From Halichondria panicea (Eukaryota > Porifera > Demospongiae > Suberitida > Halichondriidae), in NCBI RefSeq assembly GCF_963675165.1, contig NC_087378.1:2887525-2951524 (forward strand): a stretch of DNA of 64,000 bases. Reading direction: 5' to 3'. Shown piece after piece: positions 42,901 to 57,900 of the stretch (positions are counted from its first letter, which is position 1; the number at the start of each line of letters is the position of its first letter). The notes below the pieces were generated by a model. It made no database searches and was not told where the DNA came from. It saw only the letters and a list, made by a program, of their open reading frames with translations. The position numbers and the translations under genes were made by a program.

Positions 42901-45900
42901 GTAAAGCTCAATGTCCAACCACGTAGGGATCACTGTGTACCGTGAACGTACTCTTCTTCTGTATACATTCCGTTTACTTAATTTATAAAAAAAGCAGCAT
43001 TCCCGCATCAAATGTTAACCTTTCATTTGTATGACCGCTATATACCGTGATACTAACTAAAGAAATTTATGCAAGCGGCTATCATATCACATACATGTAC
43101 TTTGTATCGCACAATTAATTCGAGGCCTATACAATTCCCATTGAAATCGCGGTGTTTGATCAAGAAAATAATAAAGATCGCGAACGTTTTCGGAGCCTTA
43201 AAAGATTAAATTGAGCAAATCGCATAGCTTACTGTTGTTTTTTTATACCTGATTTGGAGGCCAGTCCATTGCCTAAAGGCACCATACACCAGGCAACTTT
43301 CAGGCCTACAATGGTTGTAAGCAACAAATTGCCTGCAAATTTGCAAGCAACCCGCAAGCAACTCGTTGCATACAATACTTGTACCCTGACCTTTAAAATC
43401 AATGGTGGTTAAAAGTTTGTTGTTTGCTATTAGCTCTGTTCTACTGGTTACAACACTAAGGAAAAGGTGGATAATAGAACCGGAAAATGGATACAAAATT
43501 AATGAAAGCACCGCAGGTGCTGATGCCTCGGTGGAGATGTCAAAGCTACATAACATAAAGCTACTTAATAGCTTAATTTTATACACATGATGAAAATTTT
43601 TTCAATTTGTGCATGCAATCAAAGAGTGGGTAATCATCGACCATGATTGTTGTTAAAAACGATCGATGCCAAAGTTCAAGTCTAAAGTTAATGGCTGCCA
43701 TCAGCAGAGCCTTGCAGCTCTCTTCTAACTCTTGCAGCTACCAATAGCTAGCGTTCTAGTGCAGAGCTAACTACTAAGTAGAGTAGCAACACTCGGTAAA
43801 CAAGTTTGGCTACATGCTCTTCTGAAAAGGCTGCAATGGCATATCTATTCCAAGTAAGCAAAACTAGGCATAAGCTTGAGAACGAAGCATTATTTTGCAA
43901 ATCCACGAATTGAAATCCAAGAAAACATGACTAGAAGCCTATAGAAACTCTTACTTGCACTTCATTGATCCTTGAGCAGCTGTAGCAGTCTACACACACA
44001 CAAACACACTACCGTATACCTCGCTTGCGCATGCGCACCGAGGCATAATTATTGGACTATTGTAAAAGCAGGGTCTCTCTTCATACCAATTGATCAGTTC
44101 ACTAGCCTCTGCCACTCACAAATGGCCACTTTGATACGTGTTCAGATAATTATGACAACATAGGTAGTGTGGTTTAGTATAACAAAGAAATGATAAATCT
44201 TTAAAGGTTACGATGCTGTGTTCGCCCATGCAGTAATTATCAGTAGTAAATCAACTGTATACACTAGTCATCATTTTATATGCTAGATATTGCATGCTCT
44301 TTGCCAGCAAGGAAATTATCTAGGAGAAAGGGGCAGGGCGGCTCGAAACAATTTCTTGAAAACAATGAACAGTCATCAAGTTAGCTCGTGGAGAAGTGGA
44401 AAACAACTGAAAAATAGCCGATCAGATAGATAGATAGGAGCAAGAACTCTTCGAGCCGCCCTCAGGAATATCATGAACTGCTGGTAGGTCATTGTTTAGA
44501 GTCTTTCTCTAATATTTGACTAATAGGTTACTTATGAGGAGTACAACAGTATAGACGCATAAAATAATAGGAACAATGTCTTTCTTTCTCACAAAAACCA
44601 AAAATAATAACTCATGAATAATTCATGAGCAAACACTGCATCTCATCCTTTGATCTTTCAGGCAACAAGTTGCACACAATAGATTGTAGGAAATTTGTAA
44701 CATACATGAGGCAATTCATTGCAGTTGCCTGGTGTATGATAGCCTCGAGACCAGGCCGATTAAAATACGGCCTGGTCTCTATTGCATGGGTGATAGTGCA
44801 CATGCGCGAACTGAGTCACCCAGAATCTGGGTGACTCGTTATACTTTAGTAAACCTTTGTAAAATTAAACCGTAAACTAGTTTGTTTACTAGTTTCTTTC
44901 TGTATTAATTTTAACAAATACTTGTCTCCTGTGAAGCTGTGGCTTATGCTCTCTATTGCGTTGTCGAGAAGACTTGCTGGCTAGCTGTGGCCCTCTATGG
45001 TGTTGTCGAGAGGGCTTGCACACTAGTCTGAAGCCAGAAGAAGCTCTCATTTGTACAGAAACCAAGTTCAAAACATCACGACCATCCAACCATCATAGAG
45101 GTAGATGAGAGCCTCTTCTGGTTTCAGACTAGTGTGCAAGCCTTCTCGACAACACCGTAGAGGGCCACAGCTAGCTAGCTAGCTAGGCTATAAAGCTTTG
45201 AACATATACATAGTAGATAGTACGTGGGCGTGTATGGACCACGCCTATGATTAATTACACATGCAATAGGTACCAGGCCGTATTTTAATCGGCCTGGATT
45301 CGAGGCTAGGTGTATGATGGCCTTAATTACACTCTTCCGAGCCATTGCTTGACAGCTAGGGCATTGCCATTGAAGTACTACCGTATAGCTCGAAATTTTC
45401 GAGGCATTTATATTTCGTGGATTGGCCTCTAAAAGCATTTCGTTGCACAATGTTCGCGGAATGACTGCTTACCGGAAGCCACGCCTTTAAATAGTTATAG
45501 CAGATAATTCTAATTAAAAAACAATTTTTGTGGACTTAATTTTTGTGTAGGATTGCTAACCCACGAAATCCTCGAAAATTAAGCCCCTCGAAAATTTTGC
45601 GCTAGCTATACGGTATAATTATAATTGTTACGACACCATGTGTTGTTTTATTGCTCAATTAAACTTTGTAGCACAACGTATTTTGATTTGTACATGGTTT
45701 ATCACCGTCACATCATTAATTTTTTCCATCATGTTACAGTATGAGGGTCTTATCATTTTACAGTAGTAGCGCATATTGGCCTCTGCTCTAAATGGAACTA
45801 TTTATGTTCTTCGCGCAATTGACAGCTAGTGCTTACATACAGATCTATCGAGTAACTGTAGAATGTCAAAATTTAGATCAATGATATTATAATTTGCAAT

Positions 45901-48900
45901 ACCTATGTAGGTAAGTCTACAGAAGTTGACCTGCTCAACCTAATGCTGGAGCTTTGTGAAACATCCGTGAACCCCACCCAACCCCAACCCCAACCCCTGC
46001 CTTGTCCCCTCTCTCAGAGTGTTGGACAGGCCCTTGTTAGGAAATTGGGCAGAGCTCATTCAGTTGTATCTCAGCGCTCACTCTTCAGTAACTCTTCCAG
46101 TCCACCTTCACCAATACCCGACAAAGTGACAGTGGAAATGGCCCCCAATTCTGCAGTCACTAAGCATCCTAATAATACTGCCTTGGCTAACAGTGGTAAA
46201 ACATCACTTAAAGGGAGTGCGATTACGCCTGTATTAAGTGCCATAATTCCCAGTGTTGCCTTGATGTTAGACTCATCTCTGGACACAAGTTTTGATGAAA
46301 TTGTTAATAGACCAACTGTTGCCGGTCGTATTAAACATATTTTTGTAGACGAGGAAGAACCTAGTACACCGGATCGTAGTAGCCCTGTTGTGTCATCAGC
46401 ACCAACCGGAATAAGGGAGCCAGTCATTGAAATAGATCCTGTTCCTGAACTGGATATTGTGCTTCCCGATGATAGTCTTCCTCCCCCCTTTTTGCTCTCT
46501 CCAGAAAGTAGGGAAATTCAAGATCTTCTTTCGGGATCCAGTAAAGCTGAAGGAAACAGTATCCATTTTGAGCCGGATGGTGATGATATCCCATGCAAAC
46601 AAATAGTAGAAGAATTACAAAACGAAGCCGCTTCGAGTCAAAATAACGATAGACTTTCTCAAGATCCAAATTGGAATCCAAATGAAAATGATACACCTTG
46701 CTTCCAGACTTCTGGGTCTGATTCTCAGACTAGTATGAAATCAATTCTTTTGGAATATGATATGCCCGAAATTGATTTTCAAGCTTCTGAGGATTCGATG
46801 CTATATAACCTAGATGTAAACTCCCAAGGCAATCAGTTTTCGTCTCAAGCATGCAGTCAGGTCTCAACTACTGCAGTTCGCAAGCAACTGTTGAAACTAT
46901 GTTCCCAATCCGATGTTTCTCCTTTTAGCCTCGTAGATGCTCACCTTGTGGACAGTGATGAAATTACCGAAGATAGTGAAGCTGAAGAAAGTCTTTTAAT
47001 GTCACAGCAAGTTTGGGACGTTAATGAACATGAAAAAGATTGTTTCTTTCCAGATCCTGAAGATTTTCGTACTCATAAAAAGGAAGTAGGTAAACCTGAT
47101 AAGGACTTACATGTAGATAAATCTGCACTGGGCCTTATACCACAGCTAGATGGTGGAACTGAAACACCTAAAACAGTCAACAAGACCACCAGACGTACAA
47201 AGACTCTTGGCGTCAGAAGAAGAATCAAGAGAAACTCAGGTGTTGAAAATAGTACCTCAGAGTGTACATCAACTACTAACTCCTCTGAATGTAATGTTGA
47301 TCCAGTGAAAAAAACTGAAAAACCTAGATTATCATTGAGATTAAGACGTAACCCTCCAAATACAGGCTTGAATACAATTACACCCACTACCCAACAATTA
47401 ATGGAACTAGCTAGAGCGAACTGTTTCAGTGTGAATGTCAAGAAAATGTCAGTACCCATTTTATTGCCTGCTTCTCAACGTTCTAGCGTTTCTAGTAAAC
47501 GAACCTTGGTGTTAAAAAGAGGAAGAAAAAGAAAACTTAGTGATGATCAAGAAGTAACAAATCCATTCTGCAAAGAAAAATCTGGAAAGCTTGCCCATGA
47601 ACGGAAAAAAAGATATAGTACCCGCTGTGGTGTGAAAGGAATGCTAACTTATAGTCAACAATTGAAAATGGCACTCGAGCTTTCTTTACAGGAAGTTAGT
47701 CCTTCATCTACCGATGCCACACCAAAATCCGAGCGAAGATCGCAGGGACCTCAGTCAGAGAGTTCTAGTGTGGAGGACTTGAATAGAACAATTATCGAAG
47801 AGTCGCCGTTCGAGGATGCACGCTTGTCTGACAATGTACATACTAAAGAACAGTCTCAAAATATCACAAATGCTGACCTGGTGACGACCAAAGCGGATGA
47901 CGGCTCAGAAAAAAGCAGTGAGGGATTAGACACCAGTTTTTGCAGCATTCCCGAATCACCTCCGTTTACTAGCTCTCCTGTTCAGAGAGAGTTCACGCTG
48001 GAGTTGAAATCTGATGTAAGCACTCACAACAGTTTATTAGGGTCCCCTATTTTCCGTAGATTTGTCGACGATCAAGTAAAAAAGAAACCACCACCATCTA
48101 TTATGTCTGCACATGCTACGAGCAAAGATATCTACTTGCCTGAAATAATGCCACGGACTCATCTACATTCTCCAGATAAAGAAACAGATTCTAATAGCAG
48201 TGAGGAATTGGATAACGTATCATGTGATGAGTTCCATGTATCATGTGATGAGCTCCACTTGGCGGTTACCAGTGAAAGTGAGGGGGAACTTCCTGGTTTA
48301 GAGCAGATAAATAGGAGTGATAGTTTAGAGGCCTCAATGAGAGAACAACACCTCAACTCACACGTAACTTTGAAAAGGGACAACAACATTAGGTTGAGAG
48401 CAGTAGATCATATCTCTTCGTCCCTCCTTGATGGTCCAAATTGGTGTGATGGATATGCAACTCAAAAACTGTCAAAAGATACAGTGATTGTAACCCCCCC
48501 AGAAATAATTCCACCCACCACTGAGTCTTTGATGGACAGTATCTCCAAGTGTGACCTACCATCTCATAGCAGTGAAGAAGTGGATAACGTATCATGTGAT
48601 GACTTCCACCTGGCGGTTACCAGTGAAAGTGAGGAGGAGCTTCCTGAGCAGATGAATAAGAGTGATAGTTTAGAGGCCTCAATGAGAGAACAACACATCA
48701 GTTCACACATAACTTTGAAAAGGGACAACAACATTAGGTTGAGAGCAGTAGATTATATCTCCTCATCCCTCCTCGAAGGCTCAAATTGGCCTAGTATGCA
48801 GCGGGTAGTATCGTGTACATCAATTTGGAACTCGAATATGAAAATACAAAGTGATGGGTATGCAACTCAAAAACATTCGAAAGATACGGTTATTGTAACC

Positions 48901-51900
48901 CCAGAAACAAATCCACCCACCACTGGTTCTTTGATGGCCAGTCTCTCCAAGTATGACCTACCATCTGGTAGGCACCAGCAGCCATTTTGCAGAGACCCTG
49001 AAGATGTTCAGCCCCCAAAGTACGTTGCTCCCAAGTGTATAGTGTTAATTTAAATTTTAACTGGCATTTCTAATTTGCAGGGAAATTGGTGGTAGAATTC
49101 TTAAGGTCCCCTCAAGAATGGTGTGTTATCAGATCAGTGAAAGGGATTCTTGTCAATGTTATTCTCGACTGTCACACACATTTTTTCGCATGCTAGTATT
49201 TGTATTCCAGGATCCTCAATTTTGTACCTTTATAATTATTTAACTCAGCTTATTGGTACTTTGAGTCTTACCTACTCTCCCTTTTTATTATTAGGCGTAC
49301 GATCTGGAGGAGTTTCAGCCTACTTGTTCTAGAAACCACACATCAGAAATTGCCGACTTGTCTGTGAATGGACTCCAACGAATACAAGCGCTTCTGAACA
49401 TGTTTAGGAGCTGCTCCACTAGGCCTAAACAGCCACCCCCTCTGTGTCACCCACCTGATAAAGGAATTGGCAGACTATCGTTTTACGATGTTAATGATCA
49501 CAAGCAGGATGTTGTAACGAGGTCTAATTTTCTGCCTATTAAGAGGATAATTCTCACTCCGGTGAAACAACCTCCCTCACCTGCAAAAATCAAAAGTACA
49601 CTCAAAAATTCCTCGAAAAGTGATGTTAGTATTCTCCTTAATAACAAGACTAACTTGGAGGAAGTTCATCTTGAAGGCAAATCTACCTCAAATTCTGTGA
49701 TAAACATGTCCACTCCCCAGAAGCCTCTTATCGTGAAGCCTGATTCACATGATGTTGAAACTGAACTTTGTAAGCCCCAGTGTATCCTAACTAGCACACC
49801 TATAGTGAAAGAAAAAAATGCGTCAGTGAAGGGGGAAGTTGAGGAAAAGATAGCAAGTATCCCTTCTCACAATGAACACACAAGTAACAGGAGGCCTCAA
49901 CTGGTAAACACATAACGTTTGTGTTAGCTAGCATAGAGAGGCACTGTTAGGGTTTGTTTGTGATCATCTGTACGATATTTATGTAGGCTAATGGAGGGTG
50001 CTCCCTTCCCGTGTGCATGTGGTGTCACATTTCACTGTACGATTGATCATTGTTTTGCAGCTTCCCTTCACTCCAATCTCTCTGTCCGGTAAACGTGACT
50101 CCTCTCAACTTGACGGCCCTACCCCTAACAACACGTACGGTTTCAAAGTTAGCCAATCAGCGCTTCCATCAAGAAGTGACAGCCACCAGGTATGTATGCT
50201 TGTTATGCTGTAGCAGTGAAGATGTGCAAGACTTAGTTGGTTGAGATTAGCAAATTTCCCTGTCATTATTTTGTGTGTTGAAGCAGTTGCTATATCTTTA
50301 TTAAAATTGTGTATTTCTCCCAATAGGTACAGAACCTGACATGCATGAGCTTGGAGATCCACGTGAGAACTCGAGGTACTCTGAGACCCGATCCGGACAT
50401 GGACCCAATTCTCGCTCTCTTCTACTTCATTCACAATGACTGGCCCTCACAAGACCAGATCCATGTACAGGGAACCAACACTCGCCTGGGAGTCATAGCT
50501 GTTGATGGAACATTTGAACCACAGGGCCCTCTAAAAGAAACAACTGATGCTAATCCAGCTGGTGCTAAGGTTAAATATTTAGATGGTTGTGGGGTATCAC
50601 CTGACGTGACGGTTTCTTATGTGGCGTCTGAAATTGAGTTGCTGGACAAATTGGTTTTCCTCGTTAGGGAAACAGATCCTGACATCATTATGGGGTATGA
50701 GGTGACCATGTTGTCATGGGGATACTGCATTGATAGGGCTGCCCATCTGAACATCAATCTCACCAGTAAACTCTCCAGAATACCGAGTGAGCTATTTTAT
50801 ATTTTGTATCTACATGTTTCAAGTACTGGCTTCTATACTTATAAGTGCCCACCGATTTTGTTTTACTTTTTAATTACTTTGACATGTTCACAAAAGTTAA
50901 AAATTGATGTCTCCAATTAACTAATATCAGTATTACTATATTCTTTCCAGTCTCTTCTAGGGTAAAACAGCAACAGGGCGCGTTAGAGACCGCTCCTTGG
51001 TTGGGAAATGCCTCCAATGTCCAACTGGTGGGTAGGATCTCAATTAATGTGTGGAGACTTATGCGACATGAGGTTAGGGTGTGATAAAGTGCAGATACCT
51101 AAATGTATAGAGATATTTTAACATAGTTGTTTTGATGTTGTGTAGGTTGCTCTGAAGGTGTACTCATTTGAGAATGTGGCATACCACGTCCTGCATCAAA
51201 GATCACCATTGTTCTCATTCAAGACCCTAACCTTCTGGTACAGCCACCACACTCGACTCTATAGGTGAGCAGGACAGGACAATCAGGTACACATTGTGTT
51301 CATGTTTGCTTTTCCAATCCGGAAGCGCATGCATGACTGATGTCTATAGATGATGTTGTGCCTTTTATAAATGCCTTAATTAATTGTCTCAGATAAAGGA
51401 CTGTAGGTGCTGTTATCAAAAACCCGACCACAATTCACTTCAAAATACATACATGTACGTATTGCAGGCATAGGGTGCTGGAGTATTATATAAAGCGTTG
51501 TCAAGGAAACTATCAACTACTGGATAGTTTTAATCTGATTGGACGAACTAGTGAATTTGCTCGGCTATATGGAATAGAGTTTGAGAATGTGTTGGACCGA
51601 GGGTCCCAGTATAGAGTGGAGTCCATGATGCTGCGTCTGGCGAAACCTGCTAATTTCATTGCTGTCTCCCCGTGTGTTCAGCAGAGAGCCAAGTTAGTCA
51701 AACAAGATTGTGGCATGTAATTAAGAGTCTCATCGACATTAGCTACCTTATTGTAAAGGGGTACTAATTTTAGCGAATTTTGGCGAATAATTTATGAATT
51801 TCATTCTTTTGAGAGTATGCTAAGCAAGCTAGCCCTTTTTTCATCTGTATCTGACTCCAAACTTTCCATTCAACCTTAAAACTCATACTTGTACATCTTT

Positions 51901-54900
51901 TGAGATATATTGTGGTAATGAATTTGCTACTAATCCACCAAAATTAGTACCCTAAAAACAGAGAATAATCTGAAAACGCTAAATTACTACCCGTCTATAA
52001 TAGTAACATAAGGTATTTCTTTTACTATAATAATTATAGTATTGTGCTTTTTGTATAGTGGGCACTAGATTGCAAGAAGGTGTAACTTCGTTTTTAGTAG
52101 TTTGTGCATTACGTTTTCCATAGAATGGCTGCCCCAGAGTGCCTCCCTCTGATTCTGGAACCAGAATCAAAGTTTTATGCTGACCCTGTTCTGGTCCTAG
52201 ATTTTCAGTCACTCTACCCGTCAATGGTCATAGCATACAACTACTGTTACTCTACGTGTCTGGGTAGAGTCCAAAACATAGCACAGTGAGTTTATTAACT
52301 GGTAAAAATTGCAGAGGTGCGTGCGTTAGACGTAATTTTTCAATTCATAGATTTGGAGATTTTACCTTTGGAGCTACTTCTTTGAATATACCCAACCATG
52401 AGCTCAAGGTTTGTCCTGTGTGATCAGGTTTTATGTCTTGAAGTAAATGCCTGTTTCTATATTCACAGAAACTGAAAGACAGTGTTCACATATCCCCTAA
52501 CGGTGTTGCGTTTGTCAAGAGTAACGTTCGCCATGGCATCATGCCTAGGTATGTAATTGTTTGTATGCACTTGTGAAGGTCTTTGTGTGATTCTTTTGCT
52601 CTTGTGCTGATGATTGTGCTGTGTAACATGTAGGATGCTGAAAGATATTCTGGGCACAAGAATTATGGTGAAAAGCTCAATGAAGCAACACAGAACAAAC
52701 AGGGCAAGTATCCATTAACATTAATTTTAGCTGTACAGTGTATAGCATCTACTGTGATGATCATTTGTACTCAATCTTTCTTCTTAACCTACAGGCTCTC
52801 AATAGAATGCTTGATGCGAGGCAGATGGGTCTCAAACTGATTACCAATGTGACATACGGCTACACAGCTGCCAATTTTTCTGGACGAATGCCGTGTGTGG
52901 AGATAGCAGACAGTATCGTAAGGAAGGGTAGGGAGACTCTAGAGAGAGCCATAAAACTGGTCCACGCCACACCACAATGGGGGGGAAGAGTGGTGTACGG
53001 GGACACTGACAGCTTGTTCATCCTGCTCAAGGGAGCGAGCAAAGAGGAAGCATTTCGTATAGGCAGGGAGATCACTGATAGAGTAACCGCTGATAACCCA
53101 CCACCTGTGAAGCTCAAGTTTGAAAAGGTGTGTGTTTCTAACTTTAGATTTACATGTATGTATTCAACAAAAGTGAAAGTGTCTGGATGTGGCCAATCAC
53201 ATGTACATGTAAGGTTTTGGTTGCTTGGGTTTGGAACGAATAAGGTATCTATCTGTACAAGTGTATATTAGTAGTCAAACAGCAATGTTTTGGTTCTTAC
53301 ACGCTAGCACAGTTTTCTGAACACATGGCATGCCTGTTGAATGCACTGTCATTCCAGCTCTGAAAGTGCGTGTGACTCTCATAGCTTTGACTGCTGTTAG
53401 TACCACAACTTTCTGGTAGCCCAATAAATGCTGACTTCAAAGTATAGTGGTATCCTGTCCGTCTGACCACTACCGGTGTTATTGAGAACCCATGTTTGCC
53501 CGGATGTACTTCACTGCGAAGAATTGCCGTACATGCCGCCCTAAATGCCGCACGATCATTCCAGCTCTGAAAGTGCGTGTGACTCTCATAGCTTTGACTA
53601 CTATACATTGCTGGTAGCCCAATAAATGCTGACTTCAAAGTATAGTGGTAGCCTGTCCGTCTAACCACTACCGGTGTTATTGAGAACCCATGTTTGCCCA
53701 AATGTACGAAGAATTGCCCTACATGCCTCTCTTCCCCCCTGCAATTGTTTCAGGTGTACATACCATGTATCCTACAAACCAAGAAGAGATATGTTGGCTA
53801 CATGTACGAGAGTTTAGACCAATCAGAACCAGTTTTTGACGCCAAGGGGATTGAGACTGTGAGGAGAGATGGTTGTCCAGCAGTTGCCAAGGTGAGCGTT
53901 AAGTGTGTCTAGTTAGGATATGTGGCGCTCTCTACTATACAGCGAAATAGAATCCTTGTTGCAATGCCTGAGGTAGTTTGCTTAGTTAGCCAAACTAACA
54001 TTACAATTCACACAAACTGTACACACATGTATATTGGCCCATGCATGCATGTTTTACTCCACCCACAGGTACTGGAAAAGAGCCTGCATCTTTTGTTCAC
54101 TACTCGCAATGTGTCTCTTGTGAAGAATTACGTACAACGACAGTGTGGGAAGGTGTTGGATGGACGTGGTAATCTCCAGGAGTACATGTTTGCCAAGGAG
54201 TACAGGGGCAAGGAGTATTACCGACCTGGAGCATGTGTTCCTGCGCTGGAGCTCACCAAGTATGTTGCATTACATACATAATTATGTTCATTAAGTGTGT
54301 GAACCAGCCCAACAATAGCACTCATATGTACATGTATGAACAGTATACTAATATGTATGTTAGTATACTGTTACTAGTTCTGATCCTTATAGGGAACCCT
54401 GAAGCGTTAACAAGATGTTATAATTATGTACGATACATGCATTGTACGGTACATGCAATTTTGCATAATGGTCATCGTTTGGACTGGCTACTCAGAATCT
54501 TAATTAATGGTGTACTGCGGTTTTTGTGTGTTTAAACATTATATGGAAATTGCATAACTACTGTAATAATCTTATTTGTAGAAAAAACCAGTTTTGGTTT
54601 TGTACATTTGACCTGCAAAGAAGATGTGAAATCATTCCATATCTTTCACAACTACTAGAGCACTGAGTGCTTTGGTGAGCATGGAAGCCAGTAGCTCGAT
54701 CCCAGGCCGCACTGAAGATGGGCCTGGTATTGACTGTTTGCCCATGCGCCACCTATCCCCAGAAACTGGGGAATTTGAATAACATCGTATAATTATACTT
54801 AGTAAAACAATGACATCACAACGAACAGAAGTGGATTGAAGGAAATACCTACACTTAGCCTGCTATGTTAACAAAAGACTCACAGCCTGCAACAGTGTGG

Positions 54901-57900
54901 ATGACAATCGTCTGAACGGAGTGAAGGCTGACAATAGCCTATATATGGACAGGCCACACCCATCTGATAACCTTGGTGAAATTTAGAAGGAAATAGCTGC
55001 TGCAACCAAACCTATACAGCTCTGTCTCTAGCTAGCTATATAGCTCTGTGTATGACTTTGAATTTGTATGTATGTTTTATTCAGGATATTTTTCTGGTAA
55101 AATGTCAGTTCAATGGGAAACTTTACGAGTAAATCGTTCATTTTGCGCATGCGCAAGCAGTCAGTAGCAGGCCTCCTTTCTAAAGCCTTGTGAAGGAGGC
55201 TAGGAAGCCAGCTGACAGCAACTAACAGGAGCAATAACACTTAGAGGCATGCTGAACTTTTACTGTCAGATCAGTGTGCGCATATGGCGCATTGAGAGCG
55301 GCATTTTAGTGGTCTATGAGACATGCACTGGGACTAGGATCCACAACTGAGTCAGCAATTAAAGAAACCTGGAATAATTATTCCCATGAAAACATGGTTC
55401 GCTGTATTGCGCATGTATAATGTGAAGTGCTTCAAATCAAATCCGTGTGAGCTATATAGCCAACGTGAAAGTTCAAGCAGGTTTTGTTTACTTTTATTCA
55501 ACAAAGCCTTTATGTCAAAATCTATCGCAGTTAAAATACTTTTCCATACTGTAAACGCAGCGCGTTGGCATCTAGGTGAGCATACAAACAAACACACTGA
55601 CCAGCCAGCTACTATAATCTGCGCCCGCCTACACGCCTCAGGTTAATTATCCTCTATTGCAAGATTACTCTCGTTCGCATACTTGTTAATACCCGCAAAA
55701 TAATTATGTTATACATGTATGTATCTTGGGTAATGCATATAATATTATAGATGATTAATTTTGTCATAATAAATTGACGGATGATGTAATGCCTTCCTGC
55801 CACATATTTTTGATGTCTATAGTATTTAAACGCAGTACGTAGTTGTTTGTTCCACTCTCAGTGTAACTTTTTACAATGAAATCATCAGGAGCTTTTTGCT
55901 TTATTTTCTTTATCTTCTTCGTTGCTGTATATGGAGGTAAGAAAACATTGCTCTTTCTCTATGGATCACGTTTGTAGACCGTGCTAGTGTTAGGTTGATC
56001 AATATGTTGGTCTTTCCCCATTATAACATTAACTGGGTGTTCTGTTTCAATGTAGTTCGTGTCCCACGACTGCAAAGGAGCATCAAGATCTCAGAGGAGG
56101 AAGGCAGTGTGACGTACTACGATGTCCTTCGAGGGAGGGACGGTCTGCCTGGTATGAGTGGGGAGAAAGGAGAGCATGGAGGAAAAGGGGTGGTTGGTCC
56201 ACCTGGTTCTCGTGGTCCAATCAGCGGTGGAGTGGTCTACACTCGTTGGGGCAAGAGCTCTTGTCCTAACACTCCAGGAACTGACCTGCTTTATGCTGGT
56301 AGGGCTGGAGGGACTTTTCACAGTCATGAAGGAGGTGGAGCCAATTATCTCTGTATGCCAGAAGACCCCGAATATGACTCATCTCTTCGGTATCGGCCTG
56401 ATACCCAAAATGTTGCACAAGTTTGTGGAGCCGAGTATGAGAGTCCTCTACAGGGAAGTCATGACCACAATGTTCCTTGTGCTGTCTGCTTTGTCCGTAG
56501 CCGAGAGGTTGTTCTAATGATCCCAGCTAAAGCGTCTTGTCCTCCATCTTGGACTCGAGAGTACTATGGTTATCTTATGACTGAATACAGAGGAATTTCT
56601 AGCAATATTCGAGGTCGTACCATGTTCGAGTGTGTTGACAAGGACCAAGACTCAATTCCTGGAAGCGCTGTAAACACAAATGGCGTTCTTTTCTATCACA
56701 CTGAAGCATCATGCAATGGTTTGCCCTGCCCTCCATACAATGAGCGCCAAGAGCTGAACTGCGTTGTGTGCACTACATAGGACATTTTTTATATAAAGAC
56801 TTGTAGATCAGGGTGGATATTAATTAAATTTTGTAAACTATCTCCTAACTATTCTGCCTATGCTTGTGTTTGGTATGGTGAAGTAGAGCATGCATCATTA
56901 AAAAAAAATAATAATAAAAGGTAAAGAAATAATTATATGGAAGTTGACTTCTTACGTTTAATACTAGATTACACATCATTCTCCCTATTCATAAATGTAC
57001 GTGGCTCATAAATAATATTTACCTCCTCCACTCTGAAATGTCGTTGCCACATGCGATGTTTTTCTTCAATTTTGTTGCCGTATATTACCGGGTTTCGAAT
57101 ACATAGTTAATCGTTTGCAAATGACACAAATGTCAGACCTATTGCATTACTAACTATTGCGAATTGCATGCGCATGCTCACTCTTTGCCTGTCTTCCGTT
57201 TGCGAACTGTGCGAAAAGTTATCGAAAGAGCCTCACATTCGAAACCCGATATACGATAACCCTATTTAATTTTTTTAATGCAGGCAAGGGTTGCTAGTTG
57301 ACAAGAGATCTGAACCCCGGCAGTCAGAGAGAGTGCCGTATGTGATTGTGTACGGGTCCCCTGGTCAGCCCCTCATTCAGCTAGTGCGTAAACCAGAAGA
57401 GCTCCTTGCTAACCCAGGTCTGAGGCTAAACAGTGTGTACTACATAACCAAACAAATACTGCCAGCAATGGACAGAACTTTCTCTCTCCTTGGAGTCAAT
57501 GTGAGGCAGTGGTAAGTCATTGTAGTGTTTAGATCATGCTTGTCGCAAATAGTGCAATCCCATTGGTCACAGTTAGGTGTCTAGAAATTAAACCTAGGTT
57601 CAGAGTACCATGATTGGCTATCTAGCGCATGCATTGTATCTAGCTCACACAATGTTTAAAGTTTAGCCTCAGAGAACAGTTGTTGGGCTGTTAGTATGTG
57701 TGTGAGATTCCATGTGGTGGTTCAGAATAGCACTCTCGCTGCGCTCGGGATATTTTCAGTTTCAAAATCCCACGGATTCCTCCGAAACAGTGTATGTATA
57801 ATTATCAAAACTAATAGTGCAAGGTGGCCAGGTGTTGATTCTGCTCTAGCTCACATTATGATCTTAACAATGATTTTGGTACTTCCAATACAGTGTACGT

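Noticed and set aside
43206-43586. Minus-strand 126-codon frame in REV3L intron 8
   Set aside because: Covers the edge of an interspersed repeat and a TIR segment; no domain recognised.
46071-48595. Several minus-strand frames of 68-128 codons inside the giant REV3L exon
   Set aside because: Antisense shadows; the 1036-codon plus-strand frame has correct flanking splice sites and phase.
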